Shown here: positions 54,335 through 61,933 of the stretch, one piece after another
Layout: the number at the start of each line of letters is the position of its first letter
Position numbering within the stretch: position 1 is the stretch's first letter
Assembly: GCA_944389265.1 (NCBI GenBank)
Contig: CALXLS010000006.1
Coordinates: 1 to 61,933 of the forward strand
Source: an uncultured Alphaproteobacteria bacterium
GTDB taxonomy: Bacteria; Pseudomonadota; Alphaproteobacteria; Rs-D84
Direction of reading: 5' to 3'
DNA length: 61,933 nucleotides
Notes under the pieces: model-generated
Seen by the model: the letters and a program-made list of their open reading frames with translations, nothing else
The model's database searches: none
Told to the model about the DNA's origin: nothing
Position numbers and translations under genes: made by a program

Positions 54335-54778
54335 TTAATAAGTATCTGCCAGTGATGATAATAATCTTCGAATAAGATCAGACGAACCAGGTATTTCCCC
54401 TGCACATATGCTAGCACATTGATCATTACAAGTTGTTTCACTAGATGGTGTAGAATAAGTAGATACCCAATTTGAAAGTGCCGGAGAAATCATCCTGCAC
54501 CAACATTGTGTATTAGAACCGGGGCTATAAGCCAAATTTATTGCGGGGGATGAACCTCGTTGTGCGCATAAAGCAAGTCCCTTAAATGTTATTTCTGTGT
54601 TGTTTGAATAGCAACTTGCTTTCCATTGAATTCCACCGCCACCACTGCCACCAGTGTACGAGTCTACTTGACAAGAAGACAAACTATTAGGAATACACTT
54701 AATAAAAGTATCGCAAATTCCTGTGGTTGTTATAAATAGTCCCACCATAAAAACTGGGAGTATTTGTTTTATGTTCAT
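54335..54778 (-). CDS. Small secreted cysteine-rich protein, family 2
   Basis: The 147-residue protein starts at ATG 54778, which has GGAGG 5 nt upstream; a longer reading to 54829 would run into the leader terminator. A signal peptide (about 1-22) is followed by about nine cysteines, with CWC in the middle and C-x3-C-x3-C near the end. The arrangement G-x-x-W...GLALC...QCWC...P...TCNDQC parallels the next gene. It is the first gene after leader RNA copy D. Confidence 0.7.
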   Translation of the reverse strand: MNIKQILPVFMVGLFITTTGICDTFIKCIPNSLSSCQVDSYTGGSGGGGIQWKASCYSNNTEITFKGLALCAQRGSSPAINLAYSPGSNTQCWCRMISPALSNWVSTYSTPSSETTCNDQCASICAGEIPGSSDLIRRLLSSLADTY

Positions 54779-54818
54779 ATTAGCCTCCATTTTTTTATCT
54801 TGTTTGCAAACAAGTATT

Positions 54819-54991
54819 AAAAAAACCACCGAATATTTAAGGTGGTTGGAGGTTCATAGCTATAATTTGGTATAGTGTGCTTATTCAGTATATTCACAAC
54901 CCTCCAACCAAAATGATTGGAGACAATATCGTCCATTTCTGAACGCCAAATTTACGGGCTATGACACCCCAATACATCAACACGACGTATC
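54819..54991 (-). promoter_or_regulatory. Candidate riboswitch/attenuator leader RNA, copy D
   Basis: In RNA order: a hairpin CGTTC-AGAAAT-GGACG, P1 (CTCCAATC with GGTTGGAG; 54922-54915 and 54909-54902), P2 (TGTG/CACA with the conserved AATATACTGAATAAG loop), P3 (CTATA/TATAG), third strand CCTCCAACC (54852-54844), and terminator AACCACC/GGTGGTT (54824-54847) with T7. It leads into the three-gene cysteine-rich operon, 41 nt before the first start codon. It is closest to copy B in the 5' half (shared GTGTTGRTG and AGARAT hairpin). Confidence 0.8.
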
Positions 54992-54997
54992 ATTTTT

Positions 54998-55026
54998 ATC
55001 TTATAACAAAATATTTATTGGGGCAA
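54998..55026 (-). promoter_or_regulatory. Promoter of leader RNA copy D
   Basis: On the minus strand TTGCCC (55021-55026), 17 bp, TAAGAT (54998-55003). Confidence 0.7.
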
Positions 55027-55067
55027 GTGGTTTGTTTTCAGAAATCGCAGTTAATAAAAAATCTACT

Positions 55068-55095
55068 TTACATAAAAATTAATATTGAATACAAT
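55068..55095 (+). promoter_or_regulatory. Promoter of the EF-hand membrane protein gene
   Basis: TTTACA (55068-55073), 16 bp, TACAAT (55090-55095), with AAGGAAAG before the ATG at 55123. Confidence 0.6.
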
Positions 55096-55122
55096 TAATG
55101 GGGTAAACAAAAAGGAAAGAAA

Positions 55123-55593
55123 ATGCCAACAAAAACAGTTAAAAAAGCGGCTGCAAAACCAGCAGCAACAAAAAAAACAACGGTTAAAAAGGCTGCAGTA
55201 AAAAAACCTGCAACAAAGAAAGTTGTTGTTGAAGAAGTAAAAGAAGTTATTCCAGAAACTCATGAATGCACATGCGGTCATGAATGCAAATGCGGTTGTC
55301 ATGGTGGTTCTAAATTTGGTCGTTTCTTAAAGAAATTGATTTTTATTTTGATTATTTTTGCGTTGGGTTTTGCTGCTGGTAAATTATGTGATAATGGTCG
55401 TGATTTTCGTGGCCCGCGCGCAAATTTCAAAAATGGATGCTTAGTAGTGTCATCTATAAAATGTCCGCAGATGCAAGCATTGTTGCCAGTAATGGATATG
55501 GATCAAGATGGTTGTATTACCAAATCTGAATACAAGGCGGTAAGAGATGAATTTCGTGCCCAGGTTCGTGCTGGTATGAATATGAACGACTAA
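55123..55593 (+). CDS. Membrane protein with Lys/Ala-rich N terminus, Cys/His cluster and EF-hand
   Basis: The 156-residue protein combines parts I have not seen together: a histone-H1-like Lys/Ala/Thr repeat (1-33), a metal-binding cluster with 5 Cys and 3 His between residues 47 and 60 (HECTCGHECKCGCH), a basic stretch and one membrane helix (about 70-86), two cysteines, and a canonical EF-hand loop (D125-x-D127-x-D129-G-x-I-x3-E136). With the basic side inside, the Lys-rich part and Cys/His cluster are cytosolic and the EF-hand periplasmic, which would allow calcium sensing across the membrane. Function unknown. It is divergent from leader RNA copy D. Confidence 0.75.
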   Translation: MPTKTVKKAAAKPAATKKTTVKKAAVKKPATKKVVVEEVKEVIPETHECTCGHECKCGCHGGSKFGRFLKKLIFILIIFALGFAAGKLCDNGRDFRGPRANFKNGCLVVSSIKCPQMQALLPVMDMDQDGCITKSEYKAVRDEFRAQVRAGMNMND

Positions 55594-55618
55594 GATGTTG
55601 TCATATTAATAAAAAGAA

Positions 55619-55647
55619 AAAGACGCATTTTTATGCGTCTTTTTTTA
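55619..55647. terminator. Bidirectional terminator
   Basis: AAAGACGCAT/ATGCGTCTTT with a TTT loop and T7; shared with smpB. Confidence 0.85.
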
Positions 55648-56112
55648 TCCCTTAAGAATTCTTGATTTGTTTTTATTCCATTCGCGTTGTTTAATAGTTT
55701 CTCGTTTATCAACTTTATTTTTACCGTATCCGACACCCAATAGAACTTTAAGTCTACCACGATTATTAAAGTATAATTTTAAAGGAACGATTGTTGCACC
55801 TTTTTCTTGAAGTTTTCCTATCAAACGATTGATTTGTGCACGGTGTAGCAATAGTTGACGTGGTCTGCGTTCATCAAAATTTACTATGCGGGCGGCAGTA
55901 GGTAATTTTTGAATTTCGATTCCTGCTAAATATAAATCTGTACCGCGTCTTTGTACAAAACCGTCAACGATTGTGACCAAACCGTAACGAATAGATTTTA
56001 TTTCTGCGCCAGTTAAAGAAATGCCGGCCTCTATTGTGTCTTCAATAGAGTAATTGTATCGCGCTTTGCGATTTTCAGAAACTTGACCAAATTTTATTAA
56101 TTGACGTGGCAT
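55645..56112 (-). CDS. smpB: SsrA-binding protein SmpB
   Basis: SmpB delivers tmRNA to stalled ribosomes. The 155-residue protein shows ARYNYSIEDTIEAGISLTGAEIKSIR, GFVQRRGTDLYLAGIEI, the LLLHRAQINRL helix, and the C-terminal GVGYGKNKVDKRETIKQREWNK tail. It overlaps tatD by 16 bp at its start and is the last gene of a run from dacA. Confidence 0.97.
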   Translation of the reverse strand: MPRQLIKFGQVSENRKARYNYSIEDTIEAGISLTGAEIKSIRYGLVTIVDGFVQRRGTDLYLAGIEIQKLPTAARIVNFDERRPRQLLLHRAQINRLIGKLQEKGATIVPLKLYFNNRGRLKVLLGVGYGKNKVDKRETIKQREWNKNKSRILKG

Positions 56113-56855
56113 TTTGGATATAACTTTTTTGTATTGTCAGCAAGTATAATAGCCAAATCGTCCAATTGCAAATTTTTGATTTGTGCCAGTACTTTTGCAG
56201 TTTCAACAACCATGGCTGGTTCACACGTTTTTCCGCGATATGGAACGGGTGCACAATATGGTGCGTCTGTTTCAATTACAAGTCTATCGGTTGGAATCTT
56301 TTTAAAGGTTTCGCGTATTTCTTCTGCATTTTTGAAAGTTAAAATTCCACTGGCAGAAAAAAAGAATCCGCGGTCTAACATAACTTTTGCTAAATTCCAC
56401 GAGCTTGTAAAGCAGTGCATCACACCATGAAATTCGTCAGTTAAAATTGCTTTTGTATCTTCTTCTGCGTCACGAGTATGAATTGCTACTGGCAGGTTAT
56501 GTTTTTTTGCCAAGGTTAGTTGTTGTTCAAATAATTTTATTTGTGCATCACGATTTTGGGTATTTTCATGATAGTCTAAACCAATTTCTCCGACCCCTAT
56601 TACGCGCGGGTGTGATAGGATTTCATCAGTTAAAAATTTTTCTGCATCCAGACCGGCATATTCAGGATGAATACCGATAGTAGCAAATATATTATCATGT
56701 GTTTCTGTGATAGTAATTGCATTTTCTATATCATTCGGGTCAGCGGTCGGGCAAATTAATGTACTAACCCCAGCAGACTTTGCACGTGTAATAACATCGT
56801 TTAAATCGCCTGATATATAGTTATCTGTTAAATGACAGTGAGTATCTATAAACAT
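56097..56855 (-). CDS. tatD: TatD-family metal-dependent deoxyribonuclease
   Basis: TatD enzymes are 3'-5' DNA exonucleases or D-aminoacyl-tRNA deacylases. The 252-residue TIM barrel has DTHCHL (residues 4-9), GEIGLDYH, IHTRDA, MHCF and ETDAPY, the complete metal site. It overlaps holB by 10 bp, the holB-tatD order common in bacteria. Confidence 0.94.
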   Translation of the reverse strand: MFIDTHCHLTDNYISGDLNDVITRAKSAGVSTLICPTADPNDIENAITITETHDNIFATIGIHPEYAGLDAEKFLTDEILSHPRVIGVGEIGLDYHENTQNRDAQIKLFEQQLTLAKKHNLPVAIHTRDAEEDTKAILTDEFHGVMHCFTSSWNLAKVMLDRGFFFSASGILTFKNAEEIRETFKKIPTDRLVIETDAPYCAPVPYRGKTCEPAMVVETAKVLAQIKNLQLDDLAIILADNTKKLYPKCHVN

Positions 56856-57745
56856 TTTTTTATTTCTGTAATTATTTTAAAAATACCGATTTCTGGTTCA
56901 AGGTATAGTTTATTTATATCAGATATAGATTTTATAGTATTTGAGTATAAGTCTGCTAATCCGAAATAAGCAATAGCATCTAATAAAATGCTATATAATT
57001 CTGGTTGTGCAGCAATTTTTTTTGCTATATTCATCATATCTGCGCTATTTGTACGTTCGTTTTGTAAGGTTTCTATTAATTCTTCATAAACTGCATCCCC
57101 ACCAGACTTTTTAAGGTTAGCGATGCTTCCGAAACTACCGTTTGCAAGTTTCAATGTTTCTGTGCTTACTTCTTCATCTGGCATAAATTTTGCACAAAGT
57201 TCACGTAGTTGAGATATTGTAAGCGGATGCATTTTTTCAACGCGCGCACGTGAACGTACCGTTGGCAGAACATTAGATAATTGATGTACAACTAACAGAA
57301 ACAGGGTTTTTGCAGGTGGTTCTTCTAATAGTTTTAACAAAGCATTTGATGCGGCAGTATTTAGTTCGTCTACAGAATCTATAAGAATAACGCGCCAGTC
57401 CCCGGACATAGAAGACATTTGCATTTTTTCAATCATGGCGCGAACTGTATAAACAGAAATTACTTTACCGTCTGTTTTTATTTTACCATCTTTTTCGATG
57501 TTCCTATCCATGTCTATTATAAAAAAGTCGCCGATATTGCCATAAACCATTTTTGCTATTTTATAGGCCATTGTGGCTTTACCAATACCACGAGGTCCTG
57601 TTAACATCCACACAGGGTGAATGGGGTGACTGTCGCGCATATTCCATGCAGACATGAAGTTGTTCAAAACATCATTATGACCGACCAGGCAATCGTTGTC
57701 CATCGGATGAGGAAAGTTATAAGAAGTCGGTTTCTTAGTTGCCAT
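56846..57745 (-). CDS. holB: DNA polymerase III delta' subunit
   Basis: Delta' is the stator of the clamp loader. The 299-residue AAA+ protein has a P-loop-like GPRGIGKATMA (about 46-56), VILIDSVDELNTAASNALLKLLEEPP and the RSRARVEKM segment. The four-cysteine zinc module of E. coli delta' is absent. ATG 57745 is preferred over the TTG nine bases upstream. It starts 5 bp beyond the dacA stop. Confidence 0.9.
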   Translation of the reverse strand: MATKKPTSYNFPHPMDNDCLVGHNDVLNNFMSAWNMRDSHPIHPVWMLTGPRGIGKATMAYKIAKMVYGNIGDFFIIDMDRNIEKDGKIKTDGKVISVYTVRAMIEKMQMSSMSGDWRVILIDSVDELNTAASNALLKLLEEPPAKTLFLLVVHQLSNVLPTVRSRARVEKMHPLTISQLRELCAKFMPDEEVSTETLKLANGSFGSIANLKKSGGDAVYEELIETLQNERTNSADMMNIAKKIAAQPELYSILLDAIAYFGLADLYSNTIKSISDINKLYLEPEIGIFKIITEIKKCL

Positions 57746-57750
57746 GATTA

Positions 57751-58923
57751 TCAAATACCTAACATAACTCTAATATTTTTAATTACGCGACCAAAGAACT
57801 GTGTTTTGTTTACTTTATCCATTGCGATAAGTGGGGCACGTGCGATTATTTCACCATTCTTTTCCGCAATTATTTCGCCGACTTTATCACCTCTTTTTAC
57901 AGGTGCAGGAATTGGATCATCATATCTTGCCAGAACTCTTATACCTGTTAAGCCTTCAGATTTAGGTAAAGTGATAGCAAAAGTTTTTTCTACGGTTGCT
58001 ATAACATATGGTTGGCGCCCATACCAAACTGGAATTTTCGCAATTTTATCACCTGCACGATAAAAGACTTTATTTGTTGTATTTGTAAAACCATAGTTTA
58101 GCAATTTTTTCATTTCTGCGGCCAGTGCATCATGACTGTCGCCACGGAAACCATTTATTACACCGATTAGTCTGCGTCCACCGATTTTAGCACTTGCTAC
58201 CATGCCATAACCGCCGTCTTCTGTGTGACCTGTTTTAAGACCATCTGCACCAGGCATTGTAAACAATAGTTTATTATAATTCATCGTGTGGGTGCGGCCC
58301 CATTCGCGACACCAGTCAGTTTGGTGTTCTTTGAATTCAAAACGTTTTGTAGCAAACAAAGGATATATATCAGGATGATTTGTGATGACATAATTTGCCA
58401 ACATCGCCAGTTCACGACTTGTCATCAAGTTGTTTGGGTTTGGTAAACCGCTTGCATTACCGAAAGTAGATTGCGTCATGCCGATTTCGCGTGCTTTTTT
58501 CTGCATTAATTCTGTAAACGCGCTTTCAGAGCCTGCTAATTTTTCAGCAACCACAACACTTGCGTCGCCACCAGATAATACGATTAACCCAAGTATCGCA
58601 TCGCGTACGCTGATTGTCTGACCTGTAACCAAACAAATCTTACTTGCTGGATACCACAAAGGATTGTTATAGTCAGCGTTTTCGCTAACGGTTAAACGGT
58701 CTTCCATAGTAAGGTTGCCTGCCTTTATTTCATCAAACAAGACAGTAAGTGTCATCAGTTTTATCATGGAAGAAGGGGGCATTAATTCGTCAGCGTTTTT
58801 CGCGACGATTTCTGCACCAGATTCATAGTCTATTAAAAAAGCAGATTTTGCACGTGTCGAAAAATCGGCATGCGCAGAAGTTGTTATCAATGCTAATAAC
58901 AGGATAAATATTTTCTTTTTCAT
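57751..58923 (-). CDS. dacA: D-alanyl-D-alanine carboxypeptidase (DacA/PBP5 family)
   Basis: DacA trims the terminal D-Ala of murein stem peptides in the periplasm. From ATG 58923 the protein has 390 residues: signal peptide (about 1-19, ending AHA), Ser52-x-x-Lys55 in PSSMIK, SGGD in place of the usual SGN-type motif, Lys-Thr-Gly in LKTGHT, and the PBP5-type C-terminal beta domain. A start at 58959 lies in the promoter. The last motif is intact, so activity is likely. Confidence 0.94.
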   Translation of the reverse strand: MKKKIFILLLALITTSAHADFSTRAKSAFLIDYESGAEIVAKNADELMPPSSMIKLMTLTVLFDEIKAGNLTMEDRLTVSENADYNNPLWYPASKICLVTGQTISVRDAILGLIVLSGGDASVVVAEKLAGSESAFTELMQKKAREIGMTQSTFGNASGLPNPNNLMTSRELAMLANYVITNHPDIYPLFATKRFEFKEHQTDWCREWGRTHTMNYNKLLFTMPGADGLKTGHTEDGGYGMVASAKIGGRRLIGVINGFRGDSHDALAAEMKKLLNYGFTNTTNKVFYRAGDKIAKIPVWYGRQPYVIATVEKTFAITLPKSEGLTGIRVLARYDDPIPAPVKRGDKVGEIIAEKNGEIIARAPLIAMDKVNKTQFFGRVIKNIRVMLGI

Positions 58924-58930
58924 GATGAAG

Positions 58931-58959
58931 ATATTAGCAACTATAAAACGACTTGCCAA
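58931..58959 (-). promoter_or_regulatory. dacA promoter, leaderless
   Basis: On the minus strand TTGGCA (58954-58959), 17 bp, TAATAT (58931-58936), 7 nt before the ATG. Confidence 0.8.
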
Positions 58960-58967
58960 CTTATTTT

Positions 58968-60212
58968 TTATGCTAAAATTCCGATAAAAGACTCTTCATT
59001 GATTTCAGTCAGTTTTACATTGCATATAGTTTTTGAAGGAATAGGATTTCCGATGATTTTTACATCTATATCATTAGGAGTCCTTGCGATATTATTTTCT
59101 TCAACCAATACCTGAACTTCTGTCGAAAGTTGTTTCTTCATAAATTCTTTTCTGAAATTGTCGGCAAGGTCAGATATAATTTTTACTCGTTTTTTTGATA
59201 TTTCTCGGTTGATTTGATTGGTCATGTCTGCTGCTTCTGTTCCTGGACGTGGTGAAAAAGGGAAGGCGTGTATTTTTATAGGTCTTGTTTCTTGTACAAG
59301 TTCGACTGTTTCGTTAAATAATTCATCTGTTTCACCTGGAAAACCACAAATTATATCCCAACTAAATGTGATATTATTATTTGCTGCTTTAACTATTTTG
59401 CGTACCGTTTCCGAATTGTGCCTGCGGTGCATAGCGTTAAGTATAGTATCTGAACCGGATTGCATAGATAGGTGCATATGTGGCATCATTCGATTGTCTG
59501 AATGGATTAAATCAATTATTTTGAATATTTCTGGTGAAGCCGGGTCCATAGAAGAAAGTCTTAATCGTTTTATTTCTGGGACATCTTGTAAAAGATTTTT
59601 ACATAAATCAGAAATTAAAACGCCATTTTTGGCATAACTAGCAATATCTACACCTGTTAAAACTATTTCACCAAATCCGTTTTTTATGGCATTTTGTACG
59701 TCTTTTAATATTTCAGCATATTCAAAAGATACGGCAGGACCGCGCAGTAAGCGGGTGACGCAATAAGCGCATTTGTGATTGCAACCATTTTGAACTTGTA
59801 CAAATTGCTTTGATAGTTGTGGTGCGGGGTGTGAAAATTTAACAATTTTCGGGCTTTCAAAATGGCATGGCGCATTATTTAAAGCGTCTAAGTATGCATT
59901 AAGGCGCATTTTATTTTGGTTCTTTACAACCAGTGCATTTGGTATTTGCAAGAAAAGTTCAGGGTTCCTTGTTGCTGCGCAACCTGTTACGAAAATGGGG
60001 GCGTCTGGATTTTCGCGAGCTAGTTTTCTAACAGCTTGACCAGATTGCCGTTCTGCTTCTGCGGTAACGGCGCAAGTATTTACCAGAATTGCAGCATTTA
60101 TGGCAGAAGATAGCATTTTTTGTATTTTTTCTGCTTCCATAGCATTAAGTCTGCATCCGAAAGAAAGAGTTTTTATATTGTTTTTAATATTTTCTTCTTG
60201 CATTTTTACCAT
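58968..60212 (-). CDS. mtaB: tRNA t6A37 methylthiotransferase MtaB
   Basis: MtaB adds a methylthio group to t6A37 of ANN-decoding tRNAs. The 414-residue radical-SAM enzyme has an N-terminal UPF0004 domain with three cluster cysteines (SFGCRLN, NTCAV, GCAA), the SAM-cluster motif CNHKCAYC (about 142-149), and a TRAM-like C terminus. GPAVSFEYAEI and the SRP(G) region fit MtaB better than MiaB. TATAAT lies 9 nt before the ATG with TTGAAA 16 bp further up. Confidence 0.92.
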   Translation of the reverse strand: MVKMQEENIKNNIKTLSFGCRLNAMEAEKIQKMLSSAINAAILVNTCAVTAEAERQSGQAVRKLARENPDAPIFVTGCAATRNPELFLQIPNALVVKNQNKMRLNAYLDALNNAPCHFESPKIVKFSHPAPQLSKQFVQVQNGCNHKCAYCVTRLLRGPAVSFEYAEILKDVQNAIKNGFGEIVLTGVDIASYAKNGVLISDLCKNLLQDVPEIKRLRLSSMDPASPEIFKIIDLIHSDNRMMPHMHLSMQSGSDTILNAMHRRHNSETVRKIVKAANNNITFSWDIICGFPGETDELFNETVELVQETRPIKIHAFPFSPRPGTEAADMTNQINREISKKRVKIISDLADNFRKEFMKKQLSTEVQVLVEENNIARTPNDIDVKIIGNPIPSKTICNVKLTEINEESFIGILA

Positions 60213-60263
60213 CCATGGGGCATTATAGCGAGGTTAAAAACGTTTTCAACAAAGGAATTTATT

Positions 60264-60647
60264 ATGGCACGTACAACAAATTCAGATACATTACCATTTG
60301 TAGAAAGCCGTTATGAACTTGGTATGTTGGCTTCGCAGCGCGTTCGTGATTTGAACGGTGGTGCACAACCTGTTGTAGAAAAGAATGATGACAAGTTAAC
60401 AGTTGTTGCATTGCGTGAAATTGCAACGGGTAAGTTGGATATGAATGAAGTTCGTCATGAATTTGTACAGTCATATAAAGAAACGCCAGCATTACCAGAT
60501 GGTGAAGAATCTTTGGAAATTGCCGCGACAGAAGATCCTAAATTGCGTGAAATAGACGCAGAATTGGAAGAAACATTGTTAGAAGATGCGCCTATTGTTG
60601 TGGAAGAAGGCGAAGATGATACGCCAGATTCAGGTGAGGAAGAATAA
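60264..60647 (+). CDS. rpoZ: RNA polymerase omega subunit
   Basis: Omega stabilises the beta' subunit. The 127-residue protein has the family core ESRYELGMLASQRVRDLN and VVALREIATGKL, followed by a long acidic tail (EEGEDDTPDSGEEE), as in other alphaproteobacterial omegas. ATG 60264 has AAAGGA upstream; an in-frame extension to 60120 is unsupported. tRNA-Ser follows 13 bp after the stop. Confidence 0.92.
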   Translation: MARTTNSDTLPFVESRYELGMLASQRVRDLNGGAQPVVEKNDDKLTVVALREIATGKLDMNEVRHEFVQSYKETPALPDGEESLEIAATEDPKLREIDAELEETLLEDAPIVVEEGEDDTPDSGEEE

Positions 60648-60660
60648 GAAGTAAGGATTA

Positions 60661-60751
60661 GGAGACGTCGCATAGTTGGTCTAGTGCGCCACATTGGAAA
60701 TGTGGTATACTCGCAAGGGTATCAAGGGTTCGAATCCCTTCGTCTCCGCCA
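60661..60751 (+). tRNA. tRNA-Ser (anticodon GGA)
   Basis: A 91-nt class II tRNA with a long variable arm. The acceptor GGAGACG pairs with CGTCTCC, the discriminator is G and CCA is encoded. The anticodon stem CCACA/TGTGG holds TTGGAAA, anticodon GGA. It borders the recombinase element on its right and may be its target site. Confidence 0.96.
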
Positions 60752-60780
60752 GGAATACAAAAAATTCAAAAAAGTTATAT

Positions 60781-60817
60781 AAAGTCCCACAAACCCGCCG
60801 GTTTCTGGGACTTTTTT
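60781..60817 (+). terminator. tRNA-Ser terminator
   Basis: AAAGTCCCA/TGGGACTTT enclosing a second stem AAACC/GGTTT, with T6. Positions 60818-60925 hold no gene that I can see. Confidence 0.85.
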
Positions 60818-60925
60818 GGTGCGTTATTGCTCTGGTATGCCTTTACTTTTCCAAGATCCACCATTTTACCCACTCTGACATACTTCGCCCAAAAATGGGG
60901 TGTCAAAAACAGAAGAAAAACATTG

Positions 60926-61933
60926 TTATAATGAATATTGTTTAGAGTTATTTAAAAGATTTTTGTATGTGCAAGTGATGGTGCCGTCAAGTATTTGATT
61001 CACTCTTTTCGGATTCATATAAGCTATATCAAGGTATCTGTAAATTGTACGTGGCGTGGAACCAACTTTCCTTGCAACTGTATCCACATCACCGCATTCT
61101 TCGTACATTTCACGATATCGCCACGCAGTTGCAAACGCCTTGACAATAAGGTTATTGTTTTCTGATACAGTTAAAATCGTATCGTTACCTTTGTTAAATC
61201 TTGTGTTTGCAAAGGGGCGTAATATAACCTGAACTGTAATAATTACCTGATTCCCGGAAACTATGTAATCAACAGTATTCGTCGTGTTTTGATTTATATA
61301 TTCGGCAGACATAAAACCGGCCAAGTTATCTGGATTAGTGTTCAAATAAAACGTAAGTTGATTTTTAGTGTAAATGATTCTGGTTACAAATGCGCCGATA
61401 AATTCTTTTTTGTGCGTGTAGTCCATATCACAGAAGTTTATAGATTTCAAAGCATTGGCATTTTGTGTTGGCAGATTTTTCATATCGCTGTTCAAAAAGT
61501 TGCATATAGTATCAATGCCAATCTTGTCCAGTTTTACTGCTGGTAAATAGAAGCCCTTAATTGCGTAATAGAACAGGTTTTGATTGCTTCTTTGGTTGTA
61601 AAATCTTTCGCCAGATGCCGAAAACACTTTGCTTGAAAATATGTTTGGTGACGGGGTTGTCTTTTCGCGGGTGTTTTTTCTGGATTTTATGATTTCTTGG
61701 ACTTGGTTAAACAACTCTTCTGATATAATCGGACTATGTTCGCCACGAACAGCGGTACCCAGTTTCTTATGCGTAATTAGTCCGATATAGATTTTGTTGG
61801 TTAGAATTAAGTGCAAATTATACGGTTTTAACGGTCGCCCGCCCATAGGTTTATTTTTTATTGTATGCCAGTGTTTTGTTGTTATGCCAATTCGCCTGGC
61901 ATAAGTCGCCGTATCAACAAATGACTGCAACTC
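60926..61933 (-). CDS. Large serine recombinase, C-terminal part (gene runs off the window)
   Basis: The frame is open to the right edge, and the N-terminal catalytic domain with the active-site serine lies outside the window. The visible 335 residues begin in the Recombinase domain (PYNLHLILTNKIYIGLITHKK, GEHSPIISEELFNQVQEII), typical of site-specific integrases of phages and conjugative elements. The zinc-ribbon segment usually found next has no clear CxxC. A helix-turn-helix-like region near the end (about residues 275-315) is unusual. The gene reads toward tRNA-Ser and probably marks the end of an integrated element continuing to the right. Confidence 0.85.
   Translation of the reverse strand, partial: ELQSFVDTATYARRIGITTKHWHTIKNKPMGGRPLKPYNLHLILTNKIYIGLITHKKLGTAVRGEHSPIISEELFNQVQEIIKSRKNTREKTTPSPNIFSSKVFSASGERFYNQRSNQNLFYYAIKGFYLPAVKLDKIGIDTICNFLNSDMKNLPTQNANALKSINFCDMDYTHKKEFIGAFVTRIIYTKNQLTFYLNTNPDNLAGFMSAEYINQNTTNTVDYIVSGNQVIITVQVILRPFANTRFNKGNDTILTVSENNNLIVKAFATAWRYREMYEECGDVDTVARKVGSTPRTIYRYLDIAYMNPKRVNQILDGTITCTYKNLLNNSKQYSL

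Noticed and set aside
43365..54991. The four repeated elements as REPIN-like mobile palindromes or a CRISPR array
   Set aside because: Copies are kilobases apart, each has its own promoter and terminator, their stems co-vary instead of being identical, and three sit directly before related genes.
60694..60945. An 83-residue frame overlapping tRNA-Ser
   Set aside because: It starts inside the tRNA gene and crosses its terminator.

Overview
The window is chromosomal DNA of a low-GC alphaproteobacterium. Gram-negative envelope genes (BamD, RlpA, beta-barrel outer-membrane proteins, lipoproteins, PBP/DacA/MurJ), an RNase J instead of a visible RNase E, an alphaproteobacterial S24-type repressor DNA-binding domain and a peTrpL-like tryptophan leader peptide all fit. 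TAA, TAG and TGA all end clear genes, so the code is standard. The small gut/host-associated alphaproteobacteria (RF32-like) are my best guess at lineage, but that is inference. Apart from a serine-recombinase element entering at the right edge next to tRNA-Ser, this is core genome with short intergenic gaps and many bidirectional terminators.

Layout. 1-9 kb: tRNA-Asn, fabI, a small HTH protein, ligA, a lipoprotein, two beta-barrel proteins, a class A PBP, comM. 9-15 kb: lepB-rnc-secG, two small membrane proteins, a serine-hydrolase lipoprotein, a GNAT/methyltransferase pair, then a decayed cysteine-rich protein gene. 15-25 kb: groESL, HIT, DUF167, LOG, tilS-ftsH-MBL hydrolase, prmC, an M23 peptidase. 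25-38 kb: TfoX/MGMT, tRNA-Arg, tdk-htpX, autotransporter-like barrel, second M23, Smr, rlpA, murJ, bamD, dcd, era, queA-tgt, a coiled-coil membrane protein. 38-47 kb: tRNA-Gly, lysS with a RelA/SpoT-like gene, cold-shock protein, lemA, rpsD, trpS with a Trp-Trp leader peptide, SIMPL protein, xerD, a cysteine-rich secreted protein. 47-62 kb: RNase J, a C-terminally short alaS, a glycosyltransferase-like gene, hup, a three-gene cysteine-rich secreted operon, an EF-hand membrane protein, smpB-tatD-holB-dacA-mtaB, rpoZ, tRNA-Ser, recombinase.

The most interesting system is a four-copy structured RNA leader (15424-15640, 43365-43545, 46559-46735, 54819-54991). Each copy has its own sigma70-like promoter, a 5' hairpin (P1), two small hairpins (P2 with a conserved A/U-rich loop, and P3), a third strand that can pair with the 3' arm of P1, and an intrinsic terminator that overlaps this third strand. 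P1/terminator and the long-range pairing are mutually exclusive, and the three competing strands co-vary between copies, as expected of a riboswitch or attenuator. Three of the four copies sit directly upstream of genes for small secreted cysteine-rich proteins, and these have unusually strong GGAG/GGAGG Shine-Dalgarno sites. Three of the five cysteine-rich genes share a C-terminal motif ending C-x-Y-x-E. I know of no described family that matches; a covariance search is needed to confirm this.

Other points are: a Trp-Trp leader peptide before trpS; many genes with a -10 box 6-9 nt before the start codon, hence predicted leaderless mRNAs; structured 5' leaders on the RNase J and HU genes; an FtsH with an altered pore loop; an RlpA lacking both expected catalytic residues; and an AlaS lacking the C-Ala domain.
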